From JAAYKS01 sp964479435 (GTDB lineage Bacteria; Bacillota; Clostridia; Saccharofermentanales; UBA5734), in NCBI GenBank assembly GCA_964479435.1, contig CAYZME010000022.1, positions 1 through 25,722 on the forward strand: 25,722 nt of DNA. The letters run 5' to 3'. Position 1 is the stretch's first letter. Every line of letters begins with the position of its first letter. The position numbers and the translations under genes are program-made. The notes under the pieces are model-generated. The model searched no databases. It was given only the letters and a program-made list of their open reading frames with translations, and was not told where the DNA came from. This document shows, one piece after another, positions 8,144-15,985 of this stretch.

Positions 8144-11100
8144 TTATATCGCATCCCGCGGCGCGGATGCTGCCGGAACGGCGGTTTGGCGCAGGCCGGC
8201 GGCAATCATCAGTTTGATGCGGTTGAGTTGGTTGACCTCGCTGGCTCCGGGATCGTAATCAACCGGGACCATGTTGGCCTGTGGGTATAGACGCCGGATT
8301 TCGCGGATCATCCCTTTGCCTGTCACATGATTCGGCAAGCAGGCAAAGGGCTGGGCGCAGATGATGTTGGGTACGCCTTGCTCAATCAGCTCAATCATCT
8401 CCGCAGTCAACAGCCACCCTTCGCCGCTGGCGTTGCCGATGGACAGGACCTGTTGTGCCAGGCGGGCCAAATGGCCGATGGCAACCGGCGGGGGGATCAA
8501 CGTCCCGGACCGGAGCGCGCGCCGCACCGGCAGGCGTTCCCACTCAAACCAGAGAATTGCCAATCTGCTCCACAGTCCGCCCCAAAACGAAGCGCCCAAA
8601 TGCCGCGTCTTCCAAACGCCGCTGAAAAACCCGTAAAGGAAAAAATCCAGCAAGCCCGGCAAACTGGCTTCGCAACCTTCAGACTCGATCACCGCCAACG
8701 CCTGGTTGTTGGCGTCGGGATGGTATTTGACGAGGATTTCGCCGACCAGACCCACACGCGGTTTGCGGCTTGAGCGATCCCAGCCGCTCGCCGCAAACGC
8801 GGCGACCATGCTTCTGATGAGGGCGCGGTACCGGTATGTACGCTTGCCGGGTGCGGCCGGGGGATGAAAATAATCCACACACGCGGATAGCCATTGGCGA
8901 TACAATCGATCGGTCGATCCCGCGACGCGTTCGTACGGGCGAACGCGCAACACCAGGGATTGCAACAAATCCCCCACCACCAGCGCGCGAACGGCCGCCT
9001 GGGCCAGCCGTGGTGTCAAATGGAAACCGGGATTGGCCTCCAACCCCTGCACGCTGAGAGACAAGACCGGAACCTGGCCAAAACCGGCATCCAGCAGTGC
9101 CTTTCGTAAAAAAGCAATATAATTGGTCGCCCTGCAGGCCCCCCCGGTCTGCGTGATGACCAGGGTACAGGCGTCGGGGTCATAGCGACCCGACTGCAGC
9201 GCGTGGATCAATTGCCCGACGACCAGGAGCGACGGGTAACAGGCGTCGTTGTTGACGTAACGCAATCCGGTTTCCACGTCGGCCGGACCGGCCTTTTCCA
9301 GAATCTCGATCTGATATCCGTGGCGGTTGAGTACGGCCTGAATCAAGGCGAAATGCACAGGGGACATCTGCGGCGCCAGCAAGGTGTGCTTTTTCTTCAT
9401 TTCGCGTGTAAAGGGCTGCCTGATAAGGGTGGGCGGCGGCGGACCCGTCGGCCGCGCGGTTCGCGCCCGCTCTTCCATGGCGGCCTGCAAGGAGCGGATG
9501 CGGATGCGCGCCGCACCGAGGTTGCTGACCTCATCAATTTTGAGGAGTGTGTACATCCGGTCCGCCGCCGCCAGGATCTCTTGCACCTGGTCTGATGTGA
9601 CCGCGTCGAGCCCGCAGCCGAACGAGTTCAATTGGACCAGTTCCAGTTCGGGGGTCGCGGCGACAACCGCCGCGGCTTCGTACAACCGCGTGTGGTACAT
9701 CCATTGATCGACCACGCGGATCGGGCGCGACAACCGCCCGGGGGCGGCGATGCTGTCTTCACTCAGGACGGCAAGCCCCAGCCCGTTGATCAGATCCGGG
9801 ATGCCGTGGTGGACTTCCGGATCGACATGGTAGGGGCGCCCGGCCAACACGATGCCCCGCTTGCCTTTTGTGCGCAATTCCTGCAATACACGGGCGCCTT
9901 CCGCGCGCACGTCCGCGCGATAGCGGGCCTGTTCCAACAAACCGGCGCGTACGGCGGCCCACGCTTCGCGCGCCCCTACCCGCCAGTGGGAAAAAACCTC
10001 AACCAGCTTGCGCGCCAGAACCCGGGGATTGTGCAGCGGCAAAAACGGGTTGAGATAACGTATCTCACGGGTGCGCAAAACGTCCATATTGGCCCGGATG
10101 ACCTCAGGGTACGACGTCACAATCGGGCAGTTGTAATGATTGCCGGAATCCTTGTTTTCATTCTGCTCATAGGGAAGATCCGGGTAAAAAATCGTCTCCA
10201 CCCCTTGCCCGACCAGGTCCATGATATGTCCGTGAACCAGCTTGGCCGGATAACATACGCTCTCACTGGGGATGGTCTCCATCCCTTGTTCGAACAGCTG
10301 GTGGGTCGACCGGCCGGACAGCAGCACACGAAAGCCCAGTCTGGTCAGAGTGGTGTGCCAAAAGGGGTAATTTTCGTACATATTGAGCACGCGCGGCACA
10401 CCAATGGTGCCGCGCCAGGCCCGGGTGTCGCTCAAAGGCTCATAAGCAAATAGCCGGTCATATTTATAGGCGAACAAATTGGCGTGGGGTAACTTGCCTT
10501 CTGCCGCTCCCGCGCCCCGTTCGCATCGGTTGCCGGAGACAAACCGTTTGCCGTTACCAAAGCGGGCGATGGATAACCGGCACTGGTTGCCGCACAGCCG
10601 GCAGCGCGAGCCGCGGGTGGTCATAGAGAATGAGCGCAAGCGCCGGGGCGAGATCAAGGTGCTGGGGGTGCCGTCATCGCGCGATCTGGCGGTCAAGGCG
10701 GCGCCATAGGCGCCCATCAGGCCGGCGATGCCCGGCCGGATCACTTCGCGCTCTGTGATGAGTTCGAAACAGCGCAAAATCGCATCGTTGAGAAATGTGC
10801 CGCCCAGCACGACGATCCGCTCACCCAGCTGGGCGGTGTCACGAATTTTGATGACTTTATACAACGCGTTGCGCACCACCGCGTACGAGAGCCCTGCTGA
10901 AATGTCGCCAATGGTTGCTCCCTCTTTTTGCGCTTGCTTGACCCGGGAATTCATAAAAACGGTACAACGCGTGCCCAAATCCACCGGGCGGTCGGACGTC
11001 ATCGCCGCCTGGGAAAATGCCTGCACGTCCATGCCCATCGTTTCGGCAAAGGTCTGGATGAACGATCCACACCCCGACGAGCAGGCCTCGTTGAGCATGA

Positions 11101-12415
11101 TGCTGTCTATCATGCCGTCACGCAGGTGCATACATTTCATGTCCTGCCCGCCGATGTCGATCACAAAATCCACTTGCGGTAAGAAGTGGCGCGCCGCGGC
11201 GGTATGCGTGACGGTCTCGATTTCCCCGTCGTCGACGCCAAACGCCGCCTGGATCAAGCCCTCTCCGTATCCGGTGACGCAGGCGCGCGCGATCCGCGCG
11301 CCCGGGTCCATCCGCCGGTAGAGCGTTTCGAGCATCTCGCGCGTACACGCGACCGGATCCCCCTGGTTGCCGGTGTAATACGTAAAGAAGATGCGCGCGT
11401 CCTGATCGATGAGGACCGCTTTGGTCGTGGTGCTGCCGGCGTCAATGCCCAGATAGCAATCGCCCCGCAATTGATCCAGAGCGAATACCGGAATTTCTGT
11501 GCGGGCATGGCGCGTGGTGAACGCGCTTCTTTCCGCAGCGGACATAAACAGAGGGCGCATGCGCCCGACATCCCGGCCCCAGTCCGATGTGGTCTGTAAC
11601 CGGTTCAGGAGCGTGGACAAGGGCACGGGATCATGATCCGCCAGCAGGGCCGCGCCGAGGGCGACGAATAACTGGGCGTCGTCGGGCGTAATCATGGAAT
11701 CGACTTGCGCCGCCAACGTGCGTTGAAAAGCGCCGCGCAGCGAGGCCATAAAATGAAACGGTCCACCCAGCAGGACCACGTGCCCGCGGATGGGTCGCCC
11801 GCATGCCAAACCGGCGATCGTTTGTGTGACGACCGCCTGCAGCACCGACGCCGCCAGGTCCTCGCGCGGCGCGCCTTCATTGAGCAGCGGCTGTAGGTCG
11901 GTTTTGGCAAAAACCCCGCAACGCGAGGCGATCGGGTATAAGTGGCTGGATTTTTCCGCCAGGCGGTCCAGCCCCGCCGCGTCGGTTTGCAGCAATTGCG
12001 CCATCTGATCGATGAAAGCGCCGGTCCCGCCGGCGCATGTCCCATTCATCCTTTGCTCCGGCACAGGGGTGAGGTACGTGATCTTGGCGTCTTCCCCGCC
12101 CAGTTCGATGATTACGTCGGTGCTGGGGAACCGCCGCCGAACCGCCTCGGTCTCGGCCATGACTTCCTGCACAAAGGGCATACCGACCGCCTGGGAAACG
12201 CCCAACCCGCCGGAGCCTGTGACCGCGACGCGCACTGAAAGATCAGGATATTGCTTCGCCAAATCATCCAGGCATCGCGCGAGCGTGCCGCGCACATCTG
12301 CCTGGTGGCGCTGATACGTTTGATAAATTATGGAGTCCCCTTTTGTCAAAACCAACTTGACCGTTGTGGAACCCACATCCAATCCGAGGGAGGTGTCTTT
12401 GCTCATATACACCAT
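8144..12415 (-). CDS. Giant 2-hydroxyacyl-CoA dehydratase activase-like protein (two ASKHA domains plus DUF2229-type region)
   Basis: 1,423 residues. Two ASKHA ATPase domains are in tandem. The first has DVGSTTVK near residue 14 and NGTCAGGTGAF near 125, with a second Cys in ASRCGVF. The second has DAGSTTTK near 325 and EACSSGCGSF near 445, with a second Cys in GTRCTVF. These Cys match the [4Fe-4S] ligands of HgdC-type activators. A Cys cluster (CRLCGNQC and NRCERG, about 604-635) links to a DUF2229-type region from about 675 (YENYPFWHTTL, YPAKLVHGH). A dehydratase-like C-terminal part contains RVGLVGEILVKYHP near 1,219. Single proteins of this layout are common in Clostridia but are poorly characterised. 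ATG at 12415 has GAGG five bases upstream; ATG at 12406 is an alternative. No dehydratase subunits lie nearby. Confidence 0.92.
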   Translation of the reverse strand: MVYMSKDTSLGLDVGSTTVKLVLTKGDSIIYQTYQRHQADVRGTLARCLDDLAKQYPDLSVRVAVTGSGGLGVSQAVGMPFVQEVMAETEAVRRRFPSTDVIIELGGEDAKITYLTPVPEQRMNGTCAGGTGAFIDQMAQLLQTDAAGLDRLAEKSSHLYPIASRCGVFAKTDLQPLLNEGAPREDLAASVLQAVVTQTIAGLACGRPIRGHVVLLGGPFHFMASLRGAFQRTLAAQVDSMITPDDAQLFVALGAALLADHDPVPLSTLLNRLQTTSDWGRDVGRMRPLFMSAAERSAFTTRHARTEIPVFALDQLRGDCYLGIDAGSTTTKAVLIDQDARIFFTYYTGNQGDPVACTREMLETLYRRMDPGARIARACVTGYGEGLIQAAFGVDDGEIETVTHTAAARHFLPQVDFVIDIGGQDMKCMHLRDGMIDSIMLNEACSSGCGSFIQTFAETMGMDVQAFSQAAMTSDRPVDLGTRCTVFMNSRVKQAQKEGATIGDISAGLSYAVVRNALYKVIKIRDTAQLGERIVVLGGTFLNDAILRCFELITEREVIRPGIAGLMGAYGAALTARSRDDGTPSTLISPRRLRSFSMTTRGSRCRLCGNQCRLSIARFGNGKRFVSGNRCERGAGAAEGKLPHANLFAYKYDRLFAYEPLSDTRAWRGTIGVPRVLNMYENYPFWHTTLTRLGFRVLLSGRSTHQLFEQGMETIPSESVCYPAKLVHGHIMDLVGQGVETIFYPDLPYEQNENKDSGNHYNCPIVTSYPEVIRANMDVLRTREIRYLNPFLPLHNPRVLARKLVEVFSHWRVGAREAWAAVRAGLLEQARYRADVRAEGARVLQELRTKGKRGIVLAGRPYHVDPEVHHGIPDLINGLGLAVLSEDSIAAPGRLSRPIRVVDQWMYHTRLYEAAAVVAATPELELVQLNSFGCGLDAVTSDQVQEILAAADRMYTLLKIDEVSNLGAARIRIRSLQAAMEERARTARPTGPPPPTLIRQPFTREMKKKHTLLAPQMSPVHFALIQAVLNRHGYQIEILEKAGPADVETGLRYVNNDACYPSLLVVGQLIHALQSGRYDPDACTLVITQTGGACRATNYIAFLRKALLDAGFGQVPVLSLSVQGLEANPGFHLTPRLAQAAVRALVVGDLLQSLVLRVRPYERVAGSTDRLYRQWLSACVDYFHPPAAPGKRTYRYRALIRSMVAAFAASGWDRSSRKPRVGLVGEILVKYHPDANNQALAVIESEGCEASLPGLLDFFLYGFFSGVWKTRHLGASFWGGLWSRLAILWFEWERLPVRRALRSGTLIPPPVAIGHLARLAQQVLSIGNASGEGWLLTAEMIELIEQGVPNIICAQPFACLPNHVTGKGMIREIRRLYPQANMVPVDYDPGASEVNQLNRIKLMIAAGLRQTAVPAASAPRDAI

Positions 12416-12439
12416 GACGGCCTCAAACGCGCCGTCTCA

Positions 12440-12478
12440 TAGAAACAACAAAGAGGGCATCGGCATACGACGCCCTCT
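12440..12478 (-). terminator. Intrinsic terminator after the 81-residue protein gene
   Basis: On the minus strand a seven-base-pair stem, AGAGGGC with GCCCTCT (12472-12478 and 12452-12458), is followed by TTGTTGTTTCT (12451-12441). It lies between the small gene and the activase gene, so the activase is either fed by read-through or has a promoter I did not find. Confidence 0.8.
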
Positions 12479-12494
12479 CCCGCAAGGGTCGCTG

Positions 12495-12510
12495 GGCTGA
12501 AATATCAGCC
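12495..12510 (-). other. Perfect stem-loop over the stop codon of the small gene
   Basis: GGCTGA and TCAGCC form a perfect six-base-pair stem with a TATT loop, and the stop codon TGA is in the 5' arm on the minus strand. With the terminator just downstream it makes two hairpins in tandem, which could stabilise the 3' end of a short mRNA. Confidence 0.5.
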
Positions 12511-12750
12511 AAAAAGGTTCATCCGGAACAGCATCGACTCGTCGTCGGGATCGTCACAGACAATGCTGGCTTTCAGGACTTTTCCGCCCTCGATCAGTTT
12601 AACAATTCCGGCCAACTGGCTCAGTTTGCTCTTCAAATTGAAATGGTCATTTTCATCGGTCACGAGATACACGTTGCCTTTGCATTTATCCAATGCTTCG
12701 ACAAATTTTTGAACATCGATGTTGTTCATCTCGAATTTTCTCTTATTCAT
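12505..12750 (-). CDS. Small conserved-looking protein of unknown function, possibly HPr-like fold
   Basis: 81 residues, largely soluble, with mixed charge. After a basic start (MNKRKFEMNN) come IDVQKFVEALDKCKGNVYLV, LKSKLSQLAGIVKLIEGG and a C-terminal DDPDDESMLFRMNLFG. The order strand, helix, strand, LKS-started helix, strand, acidic end loosely recalls small HPr-related proteins of Clostridia, but the active-site His of true HPr is missing; this is inference only. ATG at 12750 is chosen because AGAGGAG stands nine bases upstream; ATG at 12756 is too close. The gene stands alone, with its own promoter and terminator and base composition lower in GC than its neighbours, which suggests strong, independent expression. 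Confidence 0.8.
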   Translation of the reverse strand: MNKRKFEMNNIDVQKFVEALDKCKGNVYLVTDENDHFNLKSKLSQLAGIVKLIEGGKVLKASIVCDDPDDESMLFRMNLFG

Positions 12751-12809
12751 ATGCATTTTCTCCTCTCTAGTCGGGATGTACGACACGCGTTACTTTGCAT
12801 GTCAAAAGA

Positions 12810-12840
12810 ATTATACCACGCTTTACCGCCGGCGCAGCAA
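12810..12840 (-). promoter_or_regulatory. Extended -10 promoter of the small 81-residue protein gene
   Basis: On the minus strand a perfect TATAAT (12815-12810) is preceded directly by TGG, making an extended -10 box. TTGCTG (12840-12835) lies 19 bases upstream, a long spacing that the extended -10 would compensate. About 55 bases of leader separate it from the chosen ATG. Confidence 0.75.
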
Positions 12841-12850
12841 AAACCTGCGT

Positions 12851-13063
12851 TCACAAGGCTACTTCGTACCCTGCCTCCACGACGGCTGCTGACAATTGAT
12901 CCGGTCGTACTTTTGCGTCATCATAGGTGACCTGCGCCAGGCCGGTCGCCAGGTTGACATCGACCCGGGTGACCCCGTCGATCTCTGCCAGGGCTTTGCT
13001 GACGCGCTTGACGCAATGCTCACAACTCATCCCAGAAACCGTAACGCTCCAATTCTTATCCAT
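12851..13063 (-). CDS. copZ: CopZ-like heavy-metal-associated (HMA) metallochaperone
   Basis: This 70-residue single HMA domain has the metal site GMSCEHC near residues 11-16 and the typical ferredoxin-like pattern: VSKALAEIDGV, VDVNLATGLAQVTYDD, AAVVEAGYEV. Members carry Cu(I) or a similar metal to P-type ATPases or repressors. ATG at 13063 is supported by AGGAGG seven bases upstream. The frame stays open for a further 38 codons, but those are not needed and lack a ribosome binding site. No CopA ATPase or CsoR repressor is in the window, so the exact metal is an inference. No clear promoter was found between this gene and the palindrome at 13196. Confidence 0.9.
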   Translation of the reverse strand: MDKNWSVTVSGMSCEHCVKRVSKALAEIDGVTRVDVNLATGLAQVTYDDAKVRPDQLSAAVVEAGYEVAL

Positions 13064-13195
13064 GTGCCTACCTCCTCTGCGGTTTGAAAGACCTGAATAT
13101 GTTTTTCCGTACATCGAACAGTCTAGCAAAATCTTGACCGTTTGGCTGTCACCGAAGTCACAGAGGAATATGCGCAACGTGTAGCGCTCTGCGCG

Positions 13196-13213
13196 GCGCG
13201 TAGCGCTACGCGC
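13196..13213. repeat. 18-bp perfect palindrome upstream of copZ
   Basis: Bases 13196-13213 read the same on both strands: GCGCGTAGC followed by its reverse complement GCTACGCGC. A partial copy, GTAGCGCT, lies just to the left (13181-13188). The palindrome is between the tRNA terminator and copZ and does not overlap a gene. It could be an operator for a dimeric repressor or a stem in the copZ leader. Confidence 0.8.
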
Positions 13214-13230
13214 AAGCGTACATGCGCTCT

Positions 13231-13280
13231 GGCGGAAAGAAAAGGCCTGTCACAAAAACTGAAACAGCTTTTGGACAGGC
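13231..13280 (-). terminator. Intrinsic terminator of tRNA-Pro
   Basis: On the minus strand GCCTGTC (13280-13274) pairs with GACAGGC (13251-13245) over a 22-base loop that may itself fold (AGCTGTTTCAG-like). CTTTTCTTTCC follows the stem. It begins ten bases after the encoded CCA end of the tRNA. Confidence 0.8.
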
Positions 13281-13288
13281 TTATCATC

Positions 13289-13364
13289 TGGTCGGAGTGA
13301 CTGGACTTGAACCAGCGGCCTCTTGGTCCCGAACCAAGCGCTCTACCACCTGAGCCACACCCCG
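13289..13364 (-). tRNA. tRNA-Pro (anticodon CGG), CCA end encoded
   Basis: Read on the minus strand, the acceptor arms CGGGGTG and CACTCCG pair with one G-U. The D arm is GCTC-AGGTGGTA-GAGC. The anticodon arm is CTTGG-TTCGGGA-CCAAG with anticodon CGG, reading CCG proline codons. The T arm is CTGG-TTCAAGT-CCAG. The discriminator is A and CCA follows in the DNA. It is 76 bases with CCA, a normal length. It has its own promoter, overlapping the end of the upstream gene, and its own terminator. Confidence 0.97.
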
Positions 13365-13379
13365 GAAACAGCTTCACTG

Positions 13380-13408
13380 ATTCTAATGAATCCGCTGATA
13401 CGTGTCAA
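13380..13408 (-). promoter_or_regulatory. Near-consensus promoter of tRNA-Pro
   Basis: On the minus strand TTGACA (13408-13403) is followed by a 17-base spacer and TAGAAT (13385-13380). Transcription would begin some seven bases before the mature tRNA. The TGA stop of the TIM-barrel gene lies inside the -35 element. Confidence 0.88.
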
Positions 13409-14337
13409 GGGGATTTCTCCACGCGGGCGGGTTTCGTGGCGCCGGTAGCGAGGCGCGCGGATACGTCGCCGGATCGCTCCCGCGCCATTTGAATGGCCGT
13501 TTCAATGTGCCGGATGGTCTCCAGATTCTGAATCAGAGAATTGGCCGACACATCCGTTGCCGCGTATCGCAAAGGTCCGATAAACTCAGATGACAATACT
13601 CCGCTCCAGGCCGCGCCCCACAGACGCCCGATCACATCCGCATACGGAACGGTCCCTTCATGCCACTTGCTCTTCGGTACGCCCGGGCTCGCTTGCTTGA
13701 TGTGCATGTGAAGCGAATAGGCATGCAAAGGCTGGACGGCGTCGATCGCAAATCCTTGCGCGTAAAAATGCGAATAGTCCAAAGAATAGGCCAGACCCGG
13801 TACGTTTCTTGCCATCCGCAGCGCGTCATCCGGGTGCGACAACAGGGAGCCGCGATGCGGCTCGACGGTAAAGCCCGTCCCCTCTTCGCGGGCAATCGTC
13901 GTCATCTTCGCCAACGCCTCTTCCGCGCACGCCCATGACGCGATCGCGTCTTCTCCAGGCGTGCCGGGCACCCCCATCACGTGGGAAAAACCAGCCGCCG
14001 CGGCGTAAGCGCAAATGCGGCGAAAGCAATCCAGTGCGGGCGCGCTTTTACTGGTGTCCGCCTCAGACGGCGTCACTCCGTCCTCCCACGGGATGGCACA
14101 CATAAACAATTCAACCGCTTGCTGGCCGTACCGCCCCAGGCGTTCTTTCATCACCTCGCCCGTCCGTTCAGGTGAACGCATAAAAGCTTCCCAGCTTTCC
14201 ATATCCTGGCGGATGGCTTTGAGGCCAAAACTGACCGGGCGAATCCCCGCAATCGCGGCGACCTGACAAGCCAGGTCGGGAGTCAGCCCCGTTAAACCAA
14301 ACAGGCAAATCCCGGCACGTATTCTGTCGTTGTTCAT
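13405..14337 (-). CDS. Sugar phosphate isomerase/epimerase-like TIM-barrel protein
   Basis: 310 residues, in the xylose-isomerase-like / AP-endonuclease-2 fold family. Metal-ligand motifs typical of the family are visible in order: FTVEPHRGS (Glu), YSLDYSHFY (Asp and His), HMHIKQ (His) and SSEFIG (Glu). Members isomerise or epimerise sugars, inosose or hydroxy-acids; the substrate cannot be told. The C-terminal 25 residues are basic and probably disordered. Its ATG overlaps the oxidoreductase stop as ATGA, with GGAGG upstream, so the two are translationally coupled. Pairing of a Gfo/Idh/MocA oxidoreductase with such a barrel is common in sugar or inositol catabolism. Confidence 0.88.
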   Translation of the reverse strand: MNNDRIRAGICLFGLTGLTPDLACQVAAIAGIRPVSFGLKAIRQDMESWEAFMRSPERTGEVMKERLGRYGQQAVELFMCAIPWEDGVTPSEADTSKSAPALDCFRRICAYAAAAGFSHVMGVPGTPGEDAIASWACAEEALAKMTTIAREEGTGFTVEPHRGSLLSHPDDALRMARNVPGLAYSLDYSHFYAQGFAIDAVQPLHAYSLHMHIKQASPGVPKSKWHEGTVPYADVIGRLWGAAWSGVLSSEFIGPLRYAATDVSANSLIQNLETIRHIETAIQMARERSGDVSARLATGATKPARVEKSP

Positions 14338-15455
14338 ATTGAAGTTTCCCTCCCGTCGTGAGCGGCAGACGCATAGATCGCGTCAACCAGTGCCATCACA
14401 TGCTCCGCGCGCGACAAGCCCGGCTCCGGATCGGCTTCCCCATGCAAGACACGGAAAAAGTGCCGAAAAGCCCCTGTGTGTGTGCTTTCCGCTTTGACAT
14501 GTCCGGGAAAAACAGGCTGAAGATCATACAAAACGCCTTCCGCGGTCTGTCCATACACCGATACGGTCCCCGCGCCGGGTCCGGCCATGCGTAACACGAC
14601 GCCAGCCCGGGTGCCGTACAGGCGCAGCACCGTCTCATCCGGCATATTGACGCCGACCATTTCGGTGATGGAAAGAACGCGCCCCTTTGTCAAACGAAGA
14701 TGCGCGACGACCGAATCTTCCACATCCACCGCGGCGGGGGTGTCGTCTGCTTCCCGGCGGGGACGATCCACCACATCCATCAGCTGGTAATCCTGGTGCC
14801 ATCCAGCGGGTGCCTCTTGTCCGGCAAAATAGCTGAAGGTGCGCGCACTCACGGTTTCCACAGACGGGTTGGACAGCAAATACAACGATAGATCCAACCG
14901 GTGCGTGGTGGAATCCATCACAACACCGCCACCGGCGATCGCGCGGCTCCGGTGCCAGCCCGATCGGTAAAAACGACGGATCGTTTTGTGGCACGCAAGA
15001 CAATATACCTCACCCAGTTCGCCACGATCGAGCATTCCCCGCACGTACTGCACGGACGGATAATAGACCTGATTGGTGCCGGTGACCAAAGGGATACCGG
15101 CATTGCGGGACATTTCGCACATGGCGCGCATTTCACGCTGGTTCATCGCTGGAGGCTTTTCCAGATAAACAGGATACCCGGCCGCCAGCGCATAAAGCGC
15201 GGCTTCCGCATGCGATACGGGCGGTGTGCAAATATCCAACGCGTCAACCACACCGCTGGCTAGGAGTGCTTCCACCGACTCAAACGCGTGCGGGATGTCA
15301 AACCGGGACGCGAATCGTGCCGCGCGGCCCGGCGCGATATCCGCCAATGCGGCAACCACGCCGCCTGCCTCACGAATCGCGCGCACATGCGTGTCCACCG
15401 CGATGCGCCCGGCTCCCAGAATCCCTACCCGAATCGGCGCTTCACTCTTACACAT
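14334..15455 (-). CDS. Gfo/Idh/MocA family NAD(P)-dependent oxidoreductase
   Basis: 373 residues. The Rossmann N-terminus has VGILGAGRIAVDTHVRAI, and the family's EKP motif reads GYPVYLEKPPAMN. The C-terminal alpha/beta domain contains GGGVVMDSTTHRLDLSLYL, where the His of STTHRLD is the expected catalytic residue. Such enzymes oxidise or reduce sugars, inositols or related alcohols; the true substrate is not readable here. ATG at 15455 has GGAGG about nine bases upstream and overlaps the folA stop codon by eight bases. A further in-frame ATG at 15485 lies inside folA without a good ribosome binding site. It is followed by the coupled TIM-barrel gene. Confidence 0.93.
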   Translation of the reverse strand: MCKSEAPIRVGILGAGRIAVDTHVRAIREAGGVVAALADIAPGRAARFASRFDIPHAFESVEALLASGVVDALDICTPPVSHAEAALYALAAGYPVYLEKPPAMNQREMRAMCEMSRNAGIPLVTGTNQVYYPSVQYVRGMLDRGELGEVYCLACHKTIRRFYRSGWHRSRAIAGGGVVMDSTTHRLDLSLYLLSNPSVETVSARTFSYFAGQEAPAGWHQDYQLMDVVDRPRREADDTPAAVDVEDSVVAHLRLTKGRVLSITEMVGVNMPDETVLRLYGTRAGVVLRMAGPGAGTVSVYGQTAEGVLYDLQPVFPGHVKAESTHTGAFRHFFRVLHGEADPEPGLSRAEHVMALVDAIYASAAHDGRETSI

Positions 15456-15960
15456 CGGGATACACCTCCGGATGTACATTTTCATAGGTCTGCCAGCGAT
15501 AGACGAAGTCGCCTTCCCGCATAGGTTGCCCTGCGTCGATCATCCGCCAGGTGGGCAACTGATCCAGATTCGGCAGATGAGCATCCGCGGAGAAATCCCC
15601 CACGACGCGCGTGATGTGCGCGGCCGTGCAGTATGGCAAAAACAAGCGGTATACGCTCTCACCGCCGATCAGGAACACATCATCCGCCGGTACGTTGGCT
15701 ATGGCCTGAAACACTTCCTCTGGAGAGCGGCAGGCTTGTGCGCCGGCGACCGAAAAGGACGGCGAGCGGCTCAAAATCACGTGCTGGCGATCGGGCAATG
15801 GCAGAGCTTGAGGAAATGTACTCATCGTTTTTCGCCCCAGGATCACCGTCCGGCCAATCGTCAAGCGCCGGAAACGCCGCAAGTCCTCGCGGATGCGAAA
15901 CAACAGCTGTCCATCCCTGCCGATCCCCCAGTTATCATCGATTGAGGCAATTAATTGCAT
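15448..15960 (-). CDS. folA: Dihydrofolate reductase
   Basis: 170 residues. The start MQLIASIDDNWGIGRDGQLL, then EDLRRFRRLTIGRTVILGRKT and VFLIGGESVYRLF, are the family's nicotinamide and folate motifs. The acidic residue of REDLRRF is the expected proton-relay residue. It reduces dihydrofolate, which the neighbouring thymidylate synthase produces, so the two form one cycle. The ATG at 15960 is set by AGGAGA nine bases upstream. The longer open frame to 16179 overlaps thyA and is not coding. thyA ends 25 bases before it, and the Gfo/Idh gene starts within its last codons. Confidence 0.97.
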   Translation of the reverse strand: MQLIASIDDNWGIGRDGQLLFRIREDLRRFRRLTIGRTVILGRKTMSTFPQALPLPDRQHVILSRSPSFSVAGAQACRSPEEVFQAIANVPADDVFLIGGESVYRLFLPYCTAAHITRVVGDFSADAHLPNLDQLPTWRMIDAGQPMREGDFVYRWQTYENVHPEVYPDV

Positions 15961-15985
15961 GTTTGATTTCTCCTCACGAAGACGG

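Noticed and set aside
9632..10453. A 273-codon plus-strand frame inside the activase
   Set aside because: It is antisense to the activase; no domain or start signal was seen.
12416..12439. A promoter directly before the activase gene
   Set aside because: The 24 bases between the small gene's terminator and the activase start are too few for a promoter, and no good box was found upstream of the terminator.
13064..13230. CsoR or CueR operator and a promoter for copZ
   Set aside because: No match to the known operator patterns and no -35/-10 pair with proper spacing; only the unassigned palindrome remains.
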